NCBI GenBank assembly: GCA_030386875.1
Contig: CM059562.1
Span: forward strand, 73,778,201-73,842,200
Origin: Morinoia aosen
Taxonomy: Eukaryota; Arthropoda; Malacostraca; Amphipoda; Talitridae
Direction of reading: 5' to 3'
DNA: 64,000 nucleotides
The translations under genes were made by a program, and so were the position numbers. Below are positions 31,931-45,744 of this stretch, one piece after another. Every line of letters starts with the position of its first letter. Position 1 is the stretch's first letter. The notes beneath the pieces are model-generated. The model was not told the origin of the DNA and made no database searches. It saw only the letters and a program-made list of their open reading frames with translations.

Positions 31931-34900
31931 TGAGCAAAACGATTAAGGCTGGAAGTTAATAATAACTAGCATACCCACCAATCTTAACATACACAAACCT
32001 AAAATGATAAGATTTCAATTGCACACCACTTCCTTGTATGCGTCAGTGAGTGTGAATATTTCATCAGTAACAAGTCCCTTATTAACTATATATGAAGGAA
32101 TCGCTGTATTTGATTTCAACTTTCCATACTTCAACAACATTTATCACGAACTCAGAAACAATAAACATATTCAGAATAAAAAGGAAAAGTTAGTTTTCTG
32201 TTTTAACCTGAAAGTGAGATTTCGCAGTAATTAACCTATTCCATCCGCTAAGTATACATAGAGACTTTCCCTCTTCCCAACATCGTTCCCACCAATGTTT
32301 ATTAATTCTCCTTATATGAGCAGTAATTATAAGCTGTTAAAGATACTGTAAACCAACCAAGGGAGCCCTTTTTATATTTTTTCTCAATATTATATACTAT
32401 ATTATACATGGCTATAAAAATAACACTAATGTCTATAGTACAAATCAAACACCAACAAGTTTATAATTATTCAATAATCAATGCTGAGACAAATTTGGAA
32501 TATCAGTTTCGCACGAAATAAACAGTTCTCTTTCCATAGTTCTATTCCGTCAGAATAATTTATGTCGTAAATATAATGGAGTTTTGAGGGTTAGAGCGTG
32601 TTTTTTGGAGTAGGTACTTGGTACTATTTTGATATGTATGTATGTACAAACAAAATTGTTGGGGATATCTGCCGTATCGACCTTTTAATTTTGAACTCAG
32701 AATAATACTTCCTCCCGTAATAATTAATTATGAATACTTCCTCCCGTAATAATTAAAATATTATTCCCGGAAATAGCACAAGTCAAAGCTTATATATCAC
32801 TTTTCTCAGATTCATTTTAAATGGAGACAGTCAAGAGCGTTTTATCTAAATGCTTCGCTGTCTATATATTTTAGATCTCGGTATGTATTTATATCTATTA
32901 ATAACATTAAAACAACTTGACAATCGGAATACATTATAATGTTTTTCTCTAAACCATTCATATCTATAAAAGTGTACACGACCCGTCAAAAACGACGGAT
33001 TTTGTTATTTTCCTTGAATAAATCTACCAGATGTGAATGAAAAACAAACATAGAATAAGTAAAATATCTTTTTAAAATTATTATAGGCTTACAAATAAAA
33101 TAGAAAAGAGAATTAGTTAATTCAGAATGAAATAAGAAAGATCAAAGTTTAATTTCCGCTTTGGACCGATCAGCAACACTCGTTACAACAAACTGAATTG
33201 TAGCACCAATTTTAATGGTCTGTGGCTTGCCACAACGTTATCTTTCTGCTGTTGTCCCAGTTTCTTTAAATTTTAATACTATTTTTTATGCATTTCTTCG
33301 AAGGACTTCATTCAATACAAACAATATTTCTGTAATTCCACGGAACTGCAGTAACCGAACAACTACATCGGAAGTAGAGTTCCACTACCTTTGCTCGTTG
33401 TTCCATTGCGTAGCGATTCATTTTGAGGGGTAGATTTTATAATTTTTTTGGGCAATATGTTGTGATTGTTGGTAGACTTGATACGTTGGTAGAAAACTTT
33501 GAAATCTCTTCATTCATGCTGAATTAATCAAATCTCATTGTCATTTGTAGTTTTATAGCTATAATAGTTCTAAAACTGTACCTTACTTATGGGCCTTCCT
33601 GCATATCTATTCTAATAGTACCTGCGATTAAAATATTTGAATCAAAGAAAGGGTCATTAAACATCCTAAACACTTTGACCGTAATTGGTACAACTGAAGT
33701 TCAATATTCAACTTAAACTTAAAGTCAATAGTGATTAACTATTTTGAAAAGGCAATCATTAACTGAATCCGGCTCTCATTTAGTTTTAATTCAGTATTTT
33801 TGAAAATTGAGTGCGTGAGACCGGCGAGCCAATTTCCGACCGTGCTTGGGTGGTCCGTCTCACCAACCAAGAAACAATTGTGTTTAAGTGTAGACACCTG
33901 GCCCATTGTAATAACATAGAAGAAATCACGCAGGAAAAATTTATATATTAATTCATTTAGAAATTTAAGGAGACATGTGACGTTTTATTATAGGTACAAG
34001 GAATGATTGACATGGGCTGTTGTGGCACCCAAGGAGGTCTACTAACCAAGAATCTCCATGAAAATGTTAAGTTTAGGTTAGGGTAAGTAATTGAGACTCT
34101 TACAATATATGTATTGTCGGTAACACACAGCAGGACAACCGTAAGTTAACATCGTGAAGGGTAACGGTGGAGTGGGCTCCAAAAAAGCATGAAAACCATG
34201 AGCTCAGTTCTATGAGAACCAAGAGCTCAGTTCTCAAAGCAGAGTACTGTTTAAACACATTCTAACACAAGAGCACTGTAACATTATTAGTATAATACAC
34301 ATATACATTCAAGGTGCTACAATAAAGATTTCAACAGTTAAGACATTTTATAAGCAAAGGCTAATTTTTGTATTAACTCTTTTTGAAAATAAACTGTTTA
34401 TTTTTTGTACTATTAGTATGAGAGTACAAGCCCACGCCATCAGTTAATAAAATTTTGCATTGAGATTTGGATTCAACAATGCAAAGGCTTGTATGATGTT
34501 TTGTCAGCCTCGTGTGACACTTCAGTATTGTAGAATGTTTTCATTCGCATTATGTAGGTATGCAAACATAATTTTTTCTTGTTTCTGACTCCATTAGCAT
34601 TTAATGTTTTAAATATCGGAAATGAGTGATGTGGTTAAATATATTCTTAGAGCTAGTTATCTGGTATACTAGTTGACACGTAGGCATGTAAAGATAGTTC
34701 CAAATTTTTACCATGTTAACCTTTCAGCCTGAAACGCAGAATTACATATATACGAGTACATCCACCTATTTTACTTCAATTATTCCCTAATATCATTAAA
34801 GCCTAAGCTATTAATTCCCACTTATCAACGTAAGTGGGCACTAGCAAAAGTATTTTTCTCTTAAACGTTTGTTCAACTGTTGATATGGTTGGAATAATAT

Positions 34901-37220
34901 CTGTGCGTGTGTACTGATTAAGGATATTTATGTTAAGACATTCTAAAATCCAATGTTATGCATTTCATGCATCAACTAACTGCGTTGGAAAGGATTTTTT
35001 TTAAAATTCGTTTTTCGTAGCATGTTTGCACGTATTATGCACTTAAGCATATTATCTTTTCTCTTATTTTTAGTTGTAATGCACCTACTGGGACAATTTA
35101 TTTCCTGTTTATTCGTTTTTTTTTCGTTCCTTATCACCCGAAAATTTTCATTGTTCATTTTACGACTCATGAAAACTATCTTTTGTTCTGAAATATTCCA
35201 ACTTGCTTCTCTCATTTTTAAATTTCTGGAAATAAATTAATACTCATGAGCCAAATGGAATATCAGTTGCACGTATTGTATATGTTTTACAAGGGGACAT
35301 AGAATTATGCATAGATTTCTATAATATGTGCTCATTTCATTTGGAGGAAATTTTTATAACTCCAAACGTATTATCTAAGCGAGCAGAATATTCATGATAG
35401 GGATATGTTTAAAAGAGATTTATTATCAATTCAAACTCGTGCTGAACGAAATTAAATTAAAAGGTGAGTCTTCGAAAACGAACGAATCATCACTTGAGCG
35501 TAGAGTACACGGTGGTAGATTATCAGACAGGATCGCAGTCGACCGGCTCCGAACCCATCTAACTTCATTGCGCGGAGAAGTACGATGGCCTGATCACTTA
35601 AATGCTTGCCACTCTCTTGCATGGGCTCAAATTTTCCCTAAAATGCTGTTTCTTTCATTTAACTTATATATTTTTAGTTCTGAGTCTAACATCGCTTCAA
35701 GGCTGAACAGGATAGAGAGTAAAAACCTGAGTCGTTTCCGTCTTTCGAACAATGACTTGCGCACTAAAAAATGTAGAACTAGGAAACAGGTTGAGGAATT
35801 ATAGCCAGATACACTTCGCTAGGATCAGTGGCCGCATTTTGTTCCTGAGTGTTGAGCATCGGCTATTCAATCTCCATAATCTAACCTGGAATTTTAACTA
35901 AAGATTTAGCTTGCTAGCCCCGGGAAAAGAAGCTGATCATCTGTTACTGACAGTTACTGCAATGATACCTAAAGGTTTCTGCTGTGCTGCACTTAGTTGT
36001 ATAGAGTATGAAGCATAAAATAACTACTAAATGTACCATTCTCTTCAGCTTGCATTCTTTTTGCATTTCATTTGGTTCCAGTGGATTTCAGGAATGTTTT
36101 TTAATACAGATTTGCCTGCATTTTTTGAAGCGTCAACATTTTGTGAACATCGATCCTTTGAATGAAACAATATTACAGATATTTAGGAATTTTTAGTGCA
36201 GTATCAGTGGCACTACAAGGGAAATTATGGTTTTGACTTTGACCTTACGAAACTGAAAAAATTTAAACCATGCACGTGCAATAGTATATATATATATATA
36301 TATCGACGTCTATCCAGGTGGGGGAGTTGCGAAAATAAGAATAAAAGAAACGCAATTGCGCTACCAAGGTTTACTCAATATGAGTTTGTTTTGACAATCT
36401 GACTCTCGTACCTATGTTCAACGACATAGATCCTAGTGAGGGATTAGTGAAAAAAAGAATGAATGAAACGCTGTCGTTTCTTCTGTTCTATTTTTAGGCA
36501 ATTTGAGTTTGTTTTGACCGTCTGACTCCCTTACATATACGGTGATGTTCAGGCTAAAACCCTCTCGTGAGGCTATCATATTCTTCACGTGCTACTCTGA
36601 TGGTTGGACTTGAAAACCTGACAACTTGATTCTCCAGGCGGCTCGAAAACCTCCACTCATTAATAAAACTTTATAAAATGGCAAAAAGATATATTGAGAA
36701 TCAAACCCACCATCTCTTTTTATTGAAATGAAATAATGAAGAGAAAAGTATGTAAGCTTCTACAGCTTTTAATTGTTATACCTGGGGATTGAAGTGTGAA
36801 ATTCGAAGCTTCTAGCGCAACAAAGCTTTAAGGCGAAAAATATTGACAATTTTGTGTATGTGATTTGACTTGCGGAGTACCAAGTGTGAATTACGCAGAT
36901 ACAGAAAAAGTTGGAGTCTTATTTACTGAACATTGTTTTGTAGAATTGTCACCTCTTCTCATATAAGGTAGAGGGCATAAGATTCCCTTCAAAGCATGTA
37001 CGGTTTACATTAATAATGCAATTTAACTCTGTAAAATAATCACAAACACTAGCTATATTATTCACATTATTTATTATTTGTTAGTGTTTAATACTTTAGA
37101 TATAATTTTTAGGACTTTATTACTTCTAAAGTTGACGTTTTCCATAGGTAAGGATTTCTTCTATAACACGACAATTAGCTGATGGTGCTGTATAACTCAA
37201 GGATGTATATATCTGAAATC
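31931..37220. other. Long AT-rich stretch without a supportable gene
   Basis: The largest open frame (35394-35804, plus, 136 codons) has no recognisable domain or splice context. Small repeats are present: a 30-bp duplication with ACTTCCTCCCGTAATAATTA at 32706-32755, a (TA)n run at 36284-36302, and a diverged ~120-bp duplication at 36303-36540. No RNA gene was found. Confidence 0.35.
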
Positions 37221-37336
37221 TATGCCTCTACTCGATTCCTTTCATCATTCTTGTGGCAATTTTTCTCCAATTCCTCCAACAATTACTCAAAAGCGCTTTT
37301 ATACTGCAACATCGTGGTTATCTAACCTCGAACACG

Positions 37337-37436
37337 ATGCACTTCACAGTGGCTCTGAAGGCAGTGGGGGTTTACCTCCTGCTCAACTGTGGGGAACTGG
37401 ACTCCAGCCATTCTTACGGACTGGTCTCCACTCCAG
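37337..37436 (+). CDS. Candidate first exon of a small secreted protein
   Basis: ATG at 37337 opens a frame MHFTVALKAVGVYLLLNCGE with a short basic start and a hydrophobic core resembling a signal peptide. It continues to a plausible donor (CCAG then GTGCGC) at 37437, ending in phase 1. The next candidate exon at 38279 is phase-compatible. No family is recognised. The hydrophobic core is interrupted by a Lys, so the signal peptide is borderline, and the pairing could be chance. Confidence 0.25.
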
Positions 37437-38278
37437 GTGCGCTCGCCTGGCGTCCTGTGTTGTATACTTACGGTCGGTGCTGGGCTGGTTTGAAATGCGT
37501 CTTTTGAGGATTCAGACGAATGTTCAACACGGCACCCTGATGTTCAAGCATAGGGGAAAAATTACGTTTACCTCTTAGTACAATTGTTGTTCTTGGATTA
37601 GAATCCTGCCAATCCATTAAGTATTTTCAACGAGTTTTTCTAATTATATATGGGTCGCCAAATCCTTCATCATTCTATACTGTGAAAGTCGCCATTGTAG
37701 TGCCTCGACCGTTCGTTATCCTCTCAGCTCGGGTATGTTAGAGCTTGAAGCTGTCAGATTTTTTCCGTGTTTGTCACCCTTTAGTTAGCAGAGTGCAATT
37801 TTTGTTGCGCTCTTAAAAAAACTCTTTTCAAGTCAGGGTGCGCGTACTGTTTTTTTAATAGTTATTTTTAAAATCACTTCCTAAAATGAATCAGTGCAAT
37901 GAGAGTTATGATTGTCGTTAGGAGTTATGAATAATTCTGTGCGGTATGCAACATCGCATGCGTGCTGCAAAATTGAAGAGCAATGAACGCAACTTTTACC
38001 ACTCAAGCTCCTATAAATTTCTTCGGCAAATTTGTGGCAAAAGCCTGGAGCCGGAGGAGGAAAGTTTCACGTATCACCGAAGACTTTTGTATAGAATTTA
38101 AACCAGGCAAAATTCAATTCATAAAGAACAACAAAACCAGCAAATGAATTGGTTGGCATTCTGCCCAGTGCACGTTAGGAGCAACCGAAAAATGAGTTCA
38201 AAGTAACAATATACTTCTTCTTCTTTACCAGTATACCATATACTTCTTGACGCAAATATACGTCTCTCACTTTTGCAG

Positions 38279-38532
38279 AGGCTCCCGGATTTTCATCGGA
38301 AATCCAGGCCGGAGTAGTTTCCTGGAGGCGCCTTCGCTGGAGGGAGAGCCAAGTAATCCAAAAGGGCTCAGCCTCAACCAGACCAACGCAACTCCGACGA
38401 AGAGCAGCGCAACTAGAGAAAATTTGCCCCTCACTTGCGTGGCTAAATATGCTCTGCAGCCCCACGCGGTGCTCGAAAATAGAGGTTTCTCTGCGGCTTT
38501 TTGTTGGTCGACTCAACAAGCCGTGTAGCAAC
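38279..38532 (+). CDS. Candidate second exon of the small secreted protein
   Basis: A strong acceptor (CTCTCACTTTTGCAG) ends at 38278. Continuing the phase 1 codon gives 84 open codons to TAA at about 38530, in a GC-richer island of 250 bp within AT-rich DNA. The product is basic (RRLRWRE, RRRAAQLEK) and ends in a Cys-containing tail (C at four positions). No family match. Two other frames and the opposite strand are also open here, which weakens the case. Confidence 0.22.
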
Positions 38533-41500
38533 TAATTTCAGTAGTTTTACGTAGTTAATTTGTCATTACCATCGACTAAATTGAGCGTGGTATGTGGCTG
38601 CACGAGTCGCAGAAGCGCTGGATCGGGTTTGAAAGTTGTTTGGAGATCGTGAAAATTATTTTACAAAGCTAAAACATTAGCTTGAAAAAGAAAACTGCTT
38701 ATGAAATGAAAGCTTTGAGTGATATTCAGGGACGGGGACTGAAGATCGCCTTCACTCCTGAGAACAAAATTTAGGCAATGATTTCGACAATCAATTGCCA
38801 AAATTCATTTGCGTAACGAGAGCGCTGACATAAGACTCGCTTTGTGATAACTGATTACCCAATGTTATTTAGCAATAATTTTGAATGAAAACGCTTACAT
38901 TATTTCCCGTAATGAGGAAATAAATTAGAACGAAGTTATGATATTTTATAAGACCATAATGCTATTCATGTCTCCTATATACTCATTAATAGATATTTAT
39001 GACGAATTAGTGTAATACATTTTCCTGAATTGAACAGATTACTTTAAAAAACATTGACTTTAGATTGAAACAATGTTATAAAAATCAGTCAATAATGATC
39101 AAAAAAAGTTAAAACGAGTCATGTGTATCAAAGAGAGATTCGTGTTAAAATGAGACACGGAATTAAAGAGCTACAGTGACCCTGAAATTAGTCAATGATA
39201 TTAAAATATTAACAAGATGTTAAAATCACTACACGAAAAAAACCGAATGCTCCTGATAGGCTTACAAAGAGATAAGCATAATGAAGAATATAGACTTGAA
39301 TTCTCCGTGATTCTCCGGAGAGAGAAAGTGTTATGAAGGAGAGTTTGATTATATTTCCTACCCCCTTCACTCACACCCTGGAGTCATTTCAAAATTTACA
39401 AAGCAGTAAAGCTATGGGGCGGAGTTTAAAATATTTTACGTAGCCATAGCGGTACAGCTCAGTCGCAAGTTCCTCCAATCGCCTTGAGCACGTTATGTAT
39501 TACGGAACGTAGCCTAGTCAAGTCCACTTAGAAGAACTCACTCGGCATGATGTACTATTTTGAAGGTATAAATTGCTTTGAAACTCTGGCTACTGACTGA
39601 GCTGTTGACAACGACACGACCATTGTTAGATCTCAATAGACAATGCTATTGGCATTGCCTCATTCGCCGGAGAACCCTGCGTCACCCTATCCGTCTGGAT
39701 ATTCCCGTTCTGGGTGAACTCCGATATCGAAATAATTTTTGAAATTTTTATAATTTGTTGCTGTGTCCTTGGAACTGAAGCTGTTCACCACTGGCTGAAA
39801 AAAACAGTGCAATTACTGTCTATAACGACTGTTTTTCTTCCGCTTTTAATTTTTTTTATCCTTGTTGATCTTCTGAATTTACGATCAAGAAAGAACTATT
39901 CTGATGGACTGAAGAAGCTTCTTCACCAGAGATATTTCACACAAGTCACGCCGCTCATCTGACCAAAAAGTTCTACAATGACGAGGCCCAAACCCTTTGT
40001 ATGAGCAGAGGGAGTCTGCCTCTGACCTTCAGTGTAAGTCGTTGCCGCCGCTTGCATTATTTTTCCTGCCTAGTGATGACATTTCTTTCTTCGAATCATG
40101 ACTCCGCATTAAGCACTTACTTGCTAGATATATGCAAACTTCAATTCACTTGTTTTGAGGCGACGGTTGCGCTTATTCTTATCTTGAAACTAAACTACGC
40201 CGTATTTTACATCAATGCAAGCATTCCGTCGAAAGTCACGGCATTCAATAACCATCGACAAAACGCACAAGTAACCACAAAAAAGTTGAAAATATCAATT
40301 TAACATAAAATGGTATCGCTGTCTGTGTGCAAAAACAACTCAAAGTGTGTGATTACCATATACGTAACGAAGCCTTCGATTTCTTTTCAATTTTCAATAT
40401 ATTAATGTCAGAAATGAAGCTTAGCAAAATTTTACCTGTACTATCCTTGATTTAAATATCCTATTTTACCGTGATGCATTGAAACCCGTAAATCAGATAC
40501 ACTCATCGTGTGCTCCATTGATGGAGGTCGAAAGTTGCGATGGTTACAAGCACGACAGGAATTTATGTAAATATGTATGTACATAAAACCGACCGTTATT
40601 AATATACAGGATATCTCTCGAACTCGAAAATGTTGATTGATATTTCAAGATCCAAATGAATATTTATGAGTGAACTTAAGCAGTTCGTCTGTTTTTTTCT
40701 CGTTTCGATGGTGATGCGTACTTACACATACGAATATGTATGAGTCTCATATCATGATAAAGAGGTTTAAGGCTTAATTTATTTCAGTTTCGTTGAATGA
40801 GGGAGGACTAGAGTCAGCCTCAACTCTTAAGATGGAGATTTGAATTTGTAAGCTGGATATATAAAACAGATCCGTTTCTTAGTTAACATGGAAAAAAAGA
40901 TTTTAGTAGGCTAATTTTTTTGCCCCAAATTTGGTAGGATCGGAACTTCAGAACTAATTCCTATCAATATCATTCCCACTATTAGCCCGGGGCAGCGTGT
41001 GTGACAATTAAGCATCATCATAAACTCATAGAAACAACTTTCAAGAAATATTCATGATTTTTATCGGACCTTTTCAGCGATTCTGATCCCACGAATTTGT
41101 TCTCTAACTTTGAAAATTTATTTTTTGCTCAAAAATACACGTTTTTCAATTGGAAAAGCACCGCATACATTTAAAAAAAAATCAATTTGCTGAATGCTTC
41201 AAGATATTTGAGTTTCAAAATAATCATAAACCTGTTCGTTCAGCCGTGGAAGTAACACACACTCCGCCCCTGGCATGATCATGCCACACCGCAGCTTCCT
41301 CCCAGATTACAGCAATCATGCGACAGCCACTCATTTTGTTCTTGTCCACACAGGGCAATTTTTTTTGGTAAAATTAGCGTTTGCCTGGAACCTACTCTGG
41401 AAATTCTGAAGCGGAAATTTTACAGCATTGCGGCTTCTGTTGGCGTGCAGCGCGAATGTAAATTTGGTTAATTTCTACAGAACTATTGGCTTGCGAATCT

Positions 41501-43685
41501 CGGAGCTCGCCGCGCAAAAGACACCCATTTTATAGGTTAATAGTAGAAAATCTGTAAAATATTTATTGATTTCACAAAGTGTATTAGGAGGACTTGAAGG
41601 CATGCTCAAAACAGATTTACTAAAAATGTCAAAAATGTTTTATTTTCAAACTTCATTTTTACAGATTTCAAATTGAATTTGAATTGCAGAACTGAAATTG
41701 TGAACGTAATAATTTCTGTTATCACGCTACAGCTTGCGTGAAAATTTCACACAACTTGTATTTTCTATGAAATGATATATTTATTTGAATAAGTGCTTTA
41801 CTCCACGCACGCACATTTTAGCAAAATTATAGATCATATTGAATAATTTCTTCAATGGCGTTTGATAAGGTGCGCGCACGTGGTGAGAAAGACACGGCCG
41901 GAAAATCAGAAAGCTATTTTTAATTGATATAGCAATCTATTGTTCACAATCGATACGTGAAGAAAATCGCTTCCTGTAAACTACCACAATAAAGAAAGTC
42001 AAATGCCAAAATTCGAACGCTTAATTCAGGAATTTGGGCCTAAATAAGTTCGACTTCGTATGGATGAGTCTTAGACATCGTCATTTGCCTCGCACCTCAG
42101 ACATGAAGAATCTCAGAAAAACATCCTCTAACTGGTTCCAAACTACTTCTGAAAGCCATTAAGAGCAGCAATGCAGTCTGTGGTAGAAACCAGGAACCAA
42201 TGCAAATTTGTGTAGCATTAAATACAATTTTTAGCTAATGTAAAACCAGGTCGTGTTTCTCCAGCAAGTCCCATTGAGGTTACTTAGGAGTTGAGTTTCT
42301 TAGTGTGAACCACTTCTTCTGCGAGTCCGAGCGAGGGTCTCAGTTTTCACTTGTCATGAACCCGACGCTCCGCAGCAAGTGCAGAGCAAAAGTAACAGGC
42401 AAACTCGCACTCCACAGCAATTTGAATGAACAAAAACGCAACATAATTTAGCCTTGGTACCGAGTTTCAAGTTCACAAGGACGTTTTAGAGTACATTCGC
42501 AATTCATATCACGCCCAAAATGCATATCAACTTGTAATTCTACCTCCTGCCGGACGGCCGCGTGTCAAGTCACCTAATGGGCGCAAATGCCGCCAAAAGC
42601 AAACCACAGGAAAGGGATTCCCGGCCCTGTTGCTGCACTCATACAAAGCGCCACGGAAAACCCTCAAGTTCCTGCGAACGAGGATGCTAGTTACGTCATC
42701 GGCACACTGCCAACTGCGGCTTCGCACTCACAGCTCGAATTCTTGGAAGCTTCGATTTTCCTGCTTTCTTTATTGCGATTGCGATAGCATATACATCTGT
42801 CAGCTGCTGGGATTCTCATTGTCATGTTTATTTAATGCGCCCTTGAGAATGATGTTCAATGTATAGTGTAAACATTTCGAACGTTAATGTCATGACTCAT
42901 GAAGCATTAACCTTGACAATACTGATTTGTGCCATTAAATTTAGTTAAGAAGTTCTGAAATAAATCAATGAGAAATGCTTCTTCACAAGTTTTTCTTTTG
43001 AATTCATTCTCAACGTTGAAGGATTATTAAACAGAATTCTAAAAGGCAATCACTTTAAATTGCTTCGCAGACGGTCAGTCCTCAAATGGGAGCGAAACGT
43101 TGATGCAGTTTTAAGACGACGACGTCGGGCGGGATAGAGCCCTCAAAAAACTGGGCATAAAACCTGTTCGAAACTCGCAGATGAAGAGCCATCAACAAAG
43201 GAAGATTCGCATGACTGATCATTAGTCGGGTAGTGAACTTCAGAACCTGTTCGAAGCATCATGGGTCAATGTTCCGGTGAAAATTTCTGCAGCGTTATGA
43301 AAGCTTGCATGCTGTTGGACTTAGATGAACGAACAATATCTTCATGAGGACATTACCCTCGGGGTCAAAGTCGAGTAAGTCAAATTTTTTAGGTCATACT
43401 TATAAAGTTCCAATCAATATTTCAGTCTTTATAGAGAATATTCCATTTGAATAAAAATTCTTCTTGATATTACAAGTACTCCTTCTTTTCATAACGTTTG
43501 TTTCGGTATAGCGTGCCATCAGATAAGGCTAGTTGTTTGATTGTGTTGTGCATGAGGAATTTTACCACTTTTAAGTCAATATAACAAAGTTAATTGTGCG
43601 TTTTGTCCAAATGGTTAGCCGTGACAAAGGCTGACAAAGGCCAGGCATGTACTGAGTTTGAAACAAATGTCCGATGTTAATTTGG
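38533..43685. other. Long AT-rich stretch without a supportable gene
   Basis: Short open frames on both strands (for example 39714-39962 and 40001-40303) show no domains or codon bias. A splice-donor-like GTAAGT near 43376 has no upstream reading frame to go with it. No mobile element was recognised. Confidence 0.35.
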
Positions 43686-44370
43686 GAAACTAGCAAACCA
43701 GCACCACTGCACCACCAGGAGACAAGCAGACCAGCACCACTGCACCACCAGGAGACAAGCAGACCAGCACCACTGCACCACCAGGAGACAAGCAGACCAG
43801 CACCACTGCACCACCAGGAGACAAGCGGACCAGCACCACTACACCACCAGGAGACAAGCAGACCAGCACCACTGCACCACCAGGAGACAAGTAGACCAGC
43901 ACCTCTGCACCACCAGGAGACAAGCAGACCAGCACCACTGCACCACTAGGAGACAAGCAGACCAGCACCACTGCACCACTAGGAGACAAACAGACAAGCA
44001 CCACTGCACCACCAGGAGACAAGCAGACAAGCACCACTAGGAGACAAGCAGACCAGCACCACTGCACCACTAGGTGACAAGCAGACCAGCAGCACTGCAC
44101 CACTAGGAGACAAGCAGACCAGCACAACTGCTCCACTAGGAGACAAACAGACAAGCACCACTGCACCACCAGGAGACAAGCAGACCAGCACCACTGTACC
44201 ACTAGGAGACAAGCAGACTAGCACCACTGCACCACTAGGAGACAAGCAGACCAGCACCACAGCACCACTAGGAGACAAGCAGACCAGCACCACTGCACCA
44301 TTAGGAGACAAGCAGACCAGCACCACTGCACCACTAGGAGACAAACAGACAAGCACCACTACACCACCAA
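43686..44370 (+). repeat. 33-bp minisatellite, about 20 units
   Basis: Unit of 33 bp starting GACAAGCAGACCAGCACC and ending CACCACCAGGA, with variants CACTAGGA, GACAAACAGACAAGC and others. Because 33 is a multiple of three, several frames stay open and would spell an 11-residue repeat (TSRPAPLHHQE on the plus strand). Nothing suggests it is translated. Confidence 0.92.
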
Positions 44371-44790
44371 AGCACCAGGTCAGCACAGTCAGCACCACCA
44401 AAGCACCAGGTCAGCACAGTCAGCACCACCAAAGCACTAGGTCAGCACCACCAAAGCACCAGGTCAGCACAGTTAGCGCCACCAAAGCACCAGGTCAGCA
44501 CAGTCAGCACCACCAAAGCACCAGGTCAGCACAGTCAGCACCACCAAAGCACCAGGTCAGCACAGTCAGCACCACCAAAGCACCAGGTCAGCACAATCAG
44601 CACCACCAAAGTACCAGGTCAGCAAAGTTAGCACCACCAAAGCACCAGGTCAGCACAGTCAGCACCACCAAAGCACCAGGTCAGCACAGTCAGCACCACC
44701 AAAGCACCAGGTCAGCACAGTCAGCACCACCAAAACACCAGGTCAGCACAGTCAGCACCACCAAAGCACCAGGTCAGCACAGTTAGCAGC
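44371..44790 (+). repeat. 31-bp minisatellite, about 13 units
   Basis: Unit of about 31 bp made of AGCACCACCAAAGCACC followed by AGGTCAGCACAGTC, with a few shortened or altered units (near 44435 and 44610). It abuts the 33-bp array and shares the AGCACCAC word, so one may have grown out of the other. Confidence 0.9.
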
Positions 44791-44822
44791 ACAAAGTAGC
44801 TTGCAACGGCTTCACTGCGGCG

Positions 44823-45215
44823 CACTCAATCGGCCCCACTGCATCACTCTAAAGGGCCTCTCTATACAATCGGCCCCACTGCATCACTCTAAAGGGCCCC
44901 ACTGCATCACTCTAAAGGGCCTCTCTATACAATCGGCCCCACTGCATCACCCTAAAGTGCCTCTCTATAAATAATTTTAACGGGCCCCATTGTGGTGAAC
45001 TGTAGCGGGCCTCACTACAGTGTACTGTGATAGGCCTCACTGCAGTAAACTGTTACGGGCCTCACAGCAGTGTACTGTGTACTGTGACGCGGCTCACTAA
45101 AGTGTACGGTGTACTGCGAGGGACTCCCTCTAGTGTATTGTACACTGCGATGCGAACCTCACTGCATTGTACTGTAACGCGTCTCACTGCAGTGAACTAC
45201 ACTGAGTTTTATTGC
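44823..45215 (+). repeat. 40-bp repeat followed by degenerate ~25-bp repeat
   Basis: 44823-44970 has three to four units of about 40 bp (CGGCCCCACTGCATCACTC then TAAAGGGCCTCTCTATACAA), some shortened. From 44975 a looser unit (GGGCCTCACTGCAGTGTACTG) of about 25 bp continues to 45215. Confidence 0.8.
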
Positions 45216-45744
45216 ATTAAACCCCTCTTTCATCTGATCAAACTTGACTAGTCAGCCATAACTCAGAACTAAACCGTGGTTAACAGTTACCCACACCCCG
45301 GCGGAGCCAAAACGAACCGGAAGCACCTCAAATTTACACGCTGAACTATACCGACGTTCTTTCCGTGCTAAATTGTATCGCACCACAATGTCTGGTGGAC
45401 CCAAAGTGATGAATCAAATCCCATCAATTTTCAAAGTGAGCAATGCTATAGCGTGCGCGAGGCCATAATACGGATCATGAGCGTTTCCGGTCCTCAATTA
45501 CGATCACGACGAGGAAAAACCGTTCGCCACTGTGTGGTATGGGTGCGGCTGCACGGAGTTGGCAAAATCTGCAATTTGATGGGCTGAGCTCACTCACAGT
45601 GTGGTTCCCCGCTCACAAAGTAACACTTGTGAGGGGAAAACGCATCTGATCCAGTGCTGCAGAGCTTAATGTGATTCTATGATATTTCCATAGATTGGCA
45701 TGAGGTCTTCCAGCAGTTCTGTAATGCAATTAGTATTGCAAAGA

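Noticed and set aside
35394..35804. 136-codon plus-strand frame
   Set aside because: Longest unexplained frame in its region, but without domain, composition shift or splice support; expected by chance in a window this size.
43674..44401. Open frames of 91-170 codons with 11-residue repeats
   Set aside because: They are by-products of a 33-bp minisatellite whose length is a multiple of three. There is no start context, splice context or flanking coding sequence.
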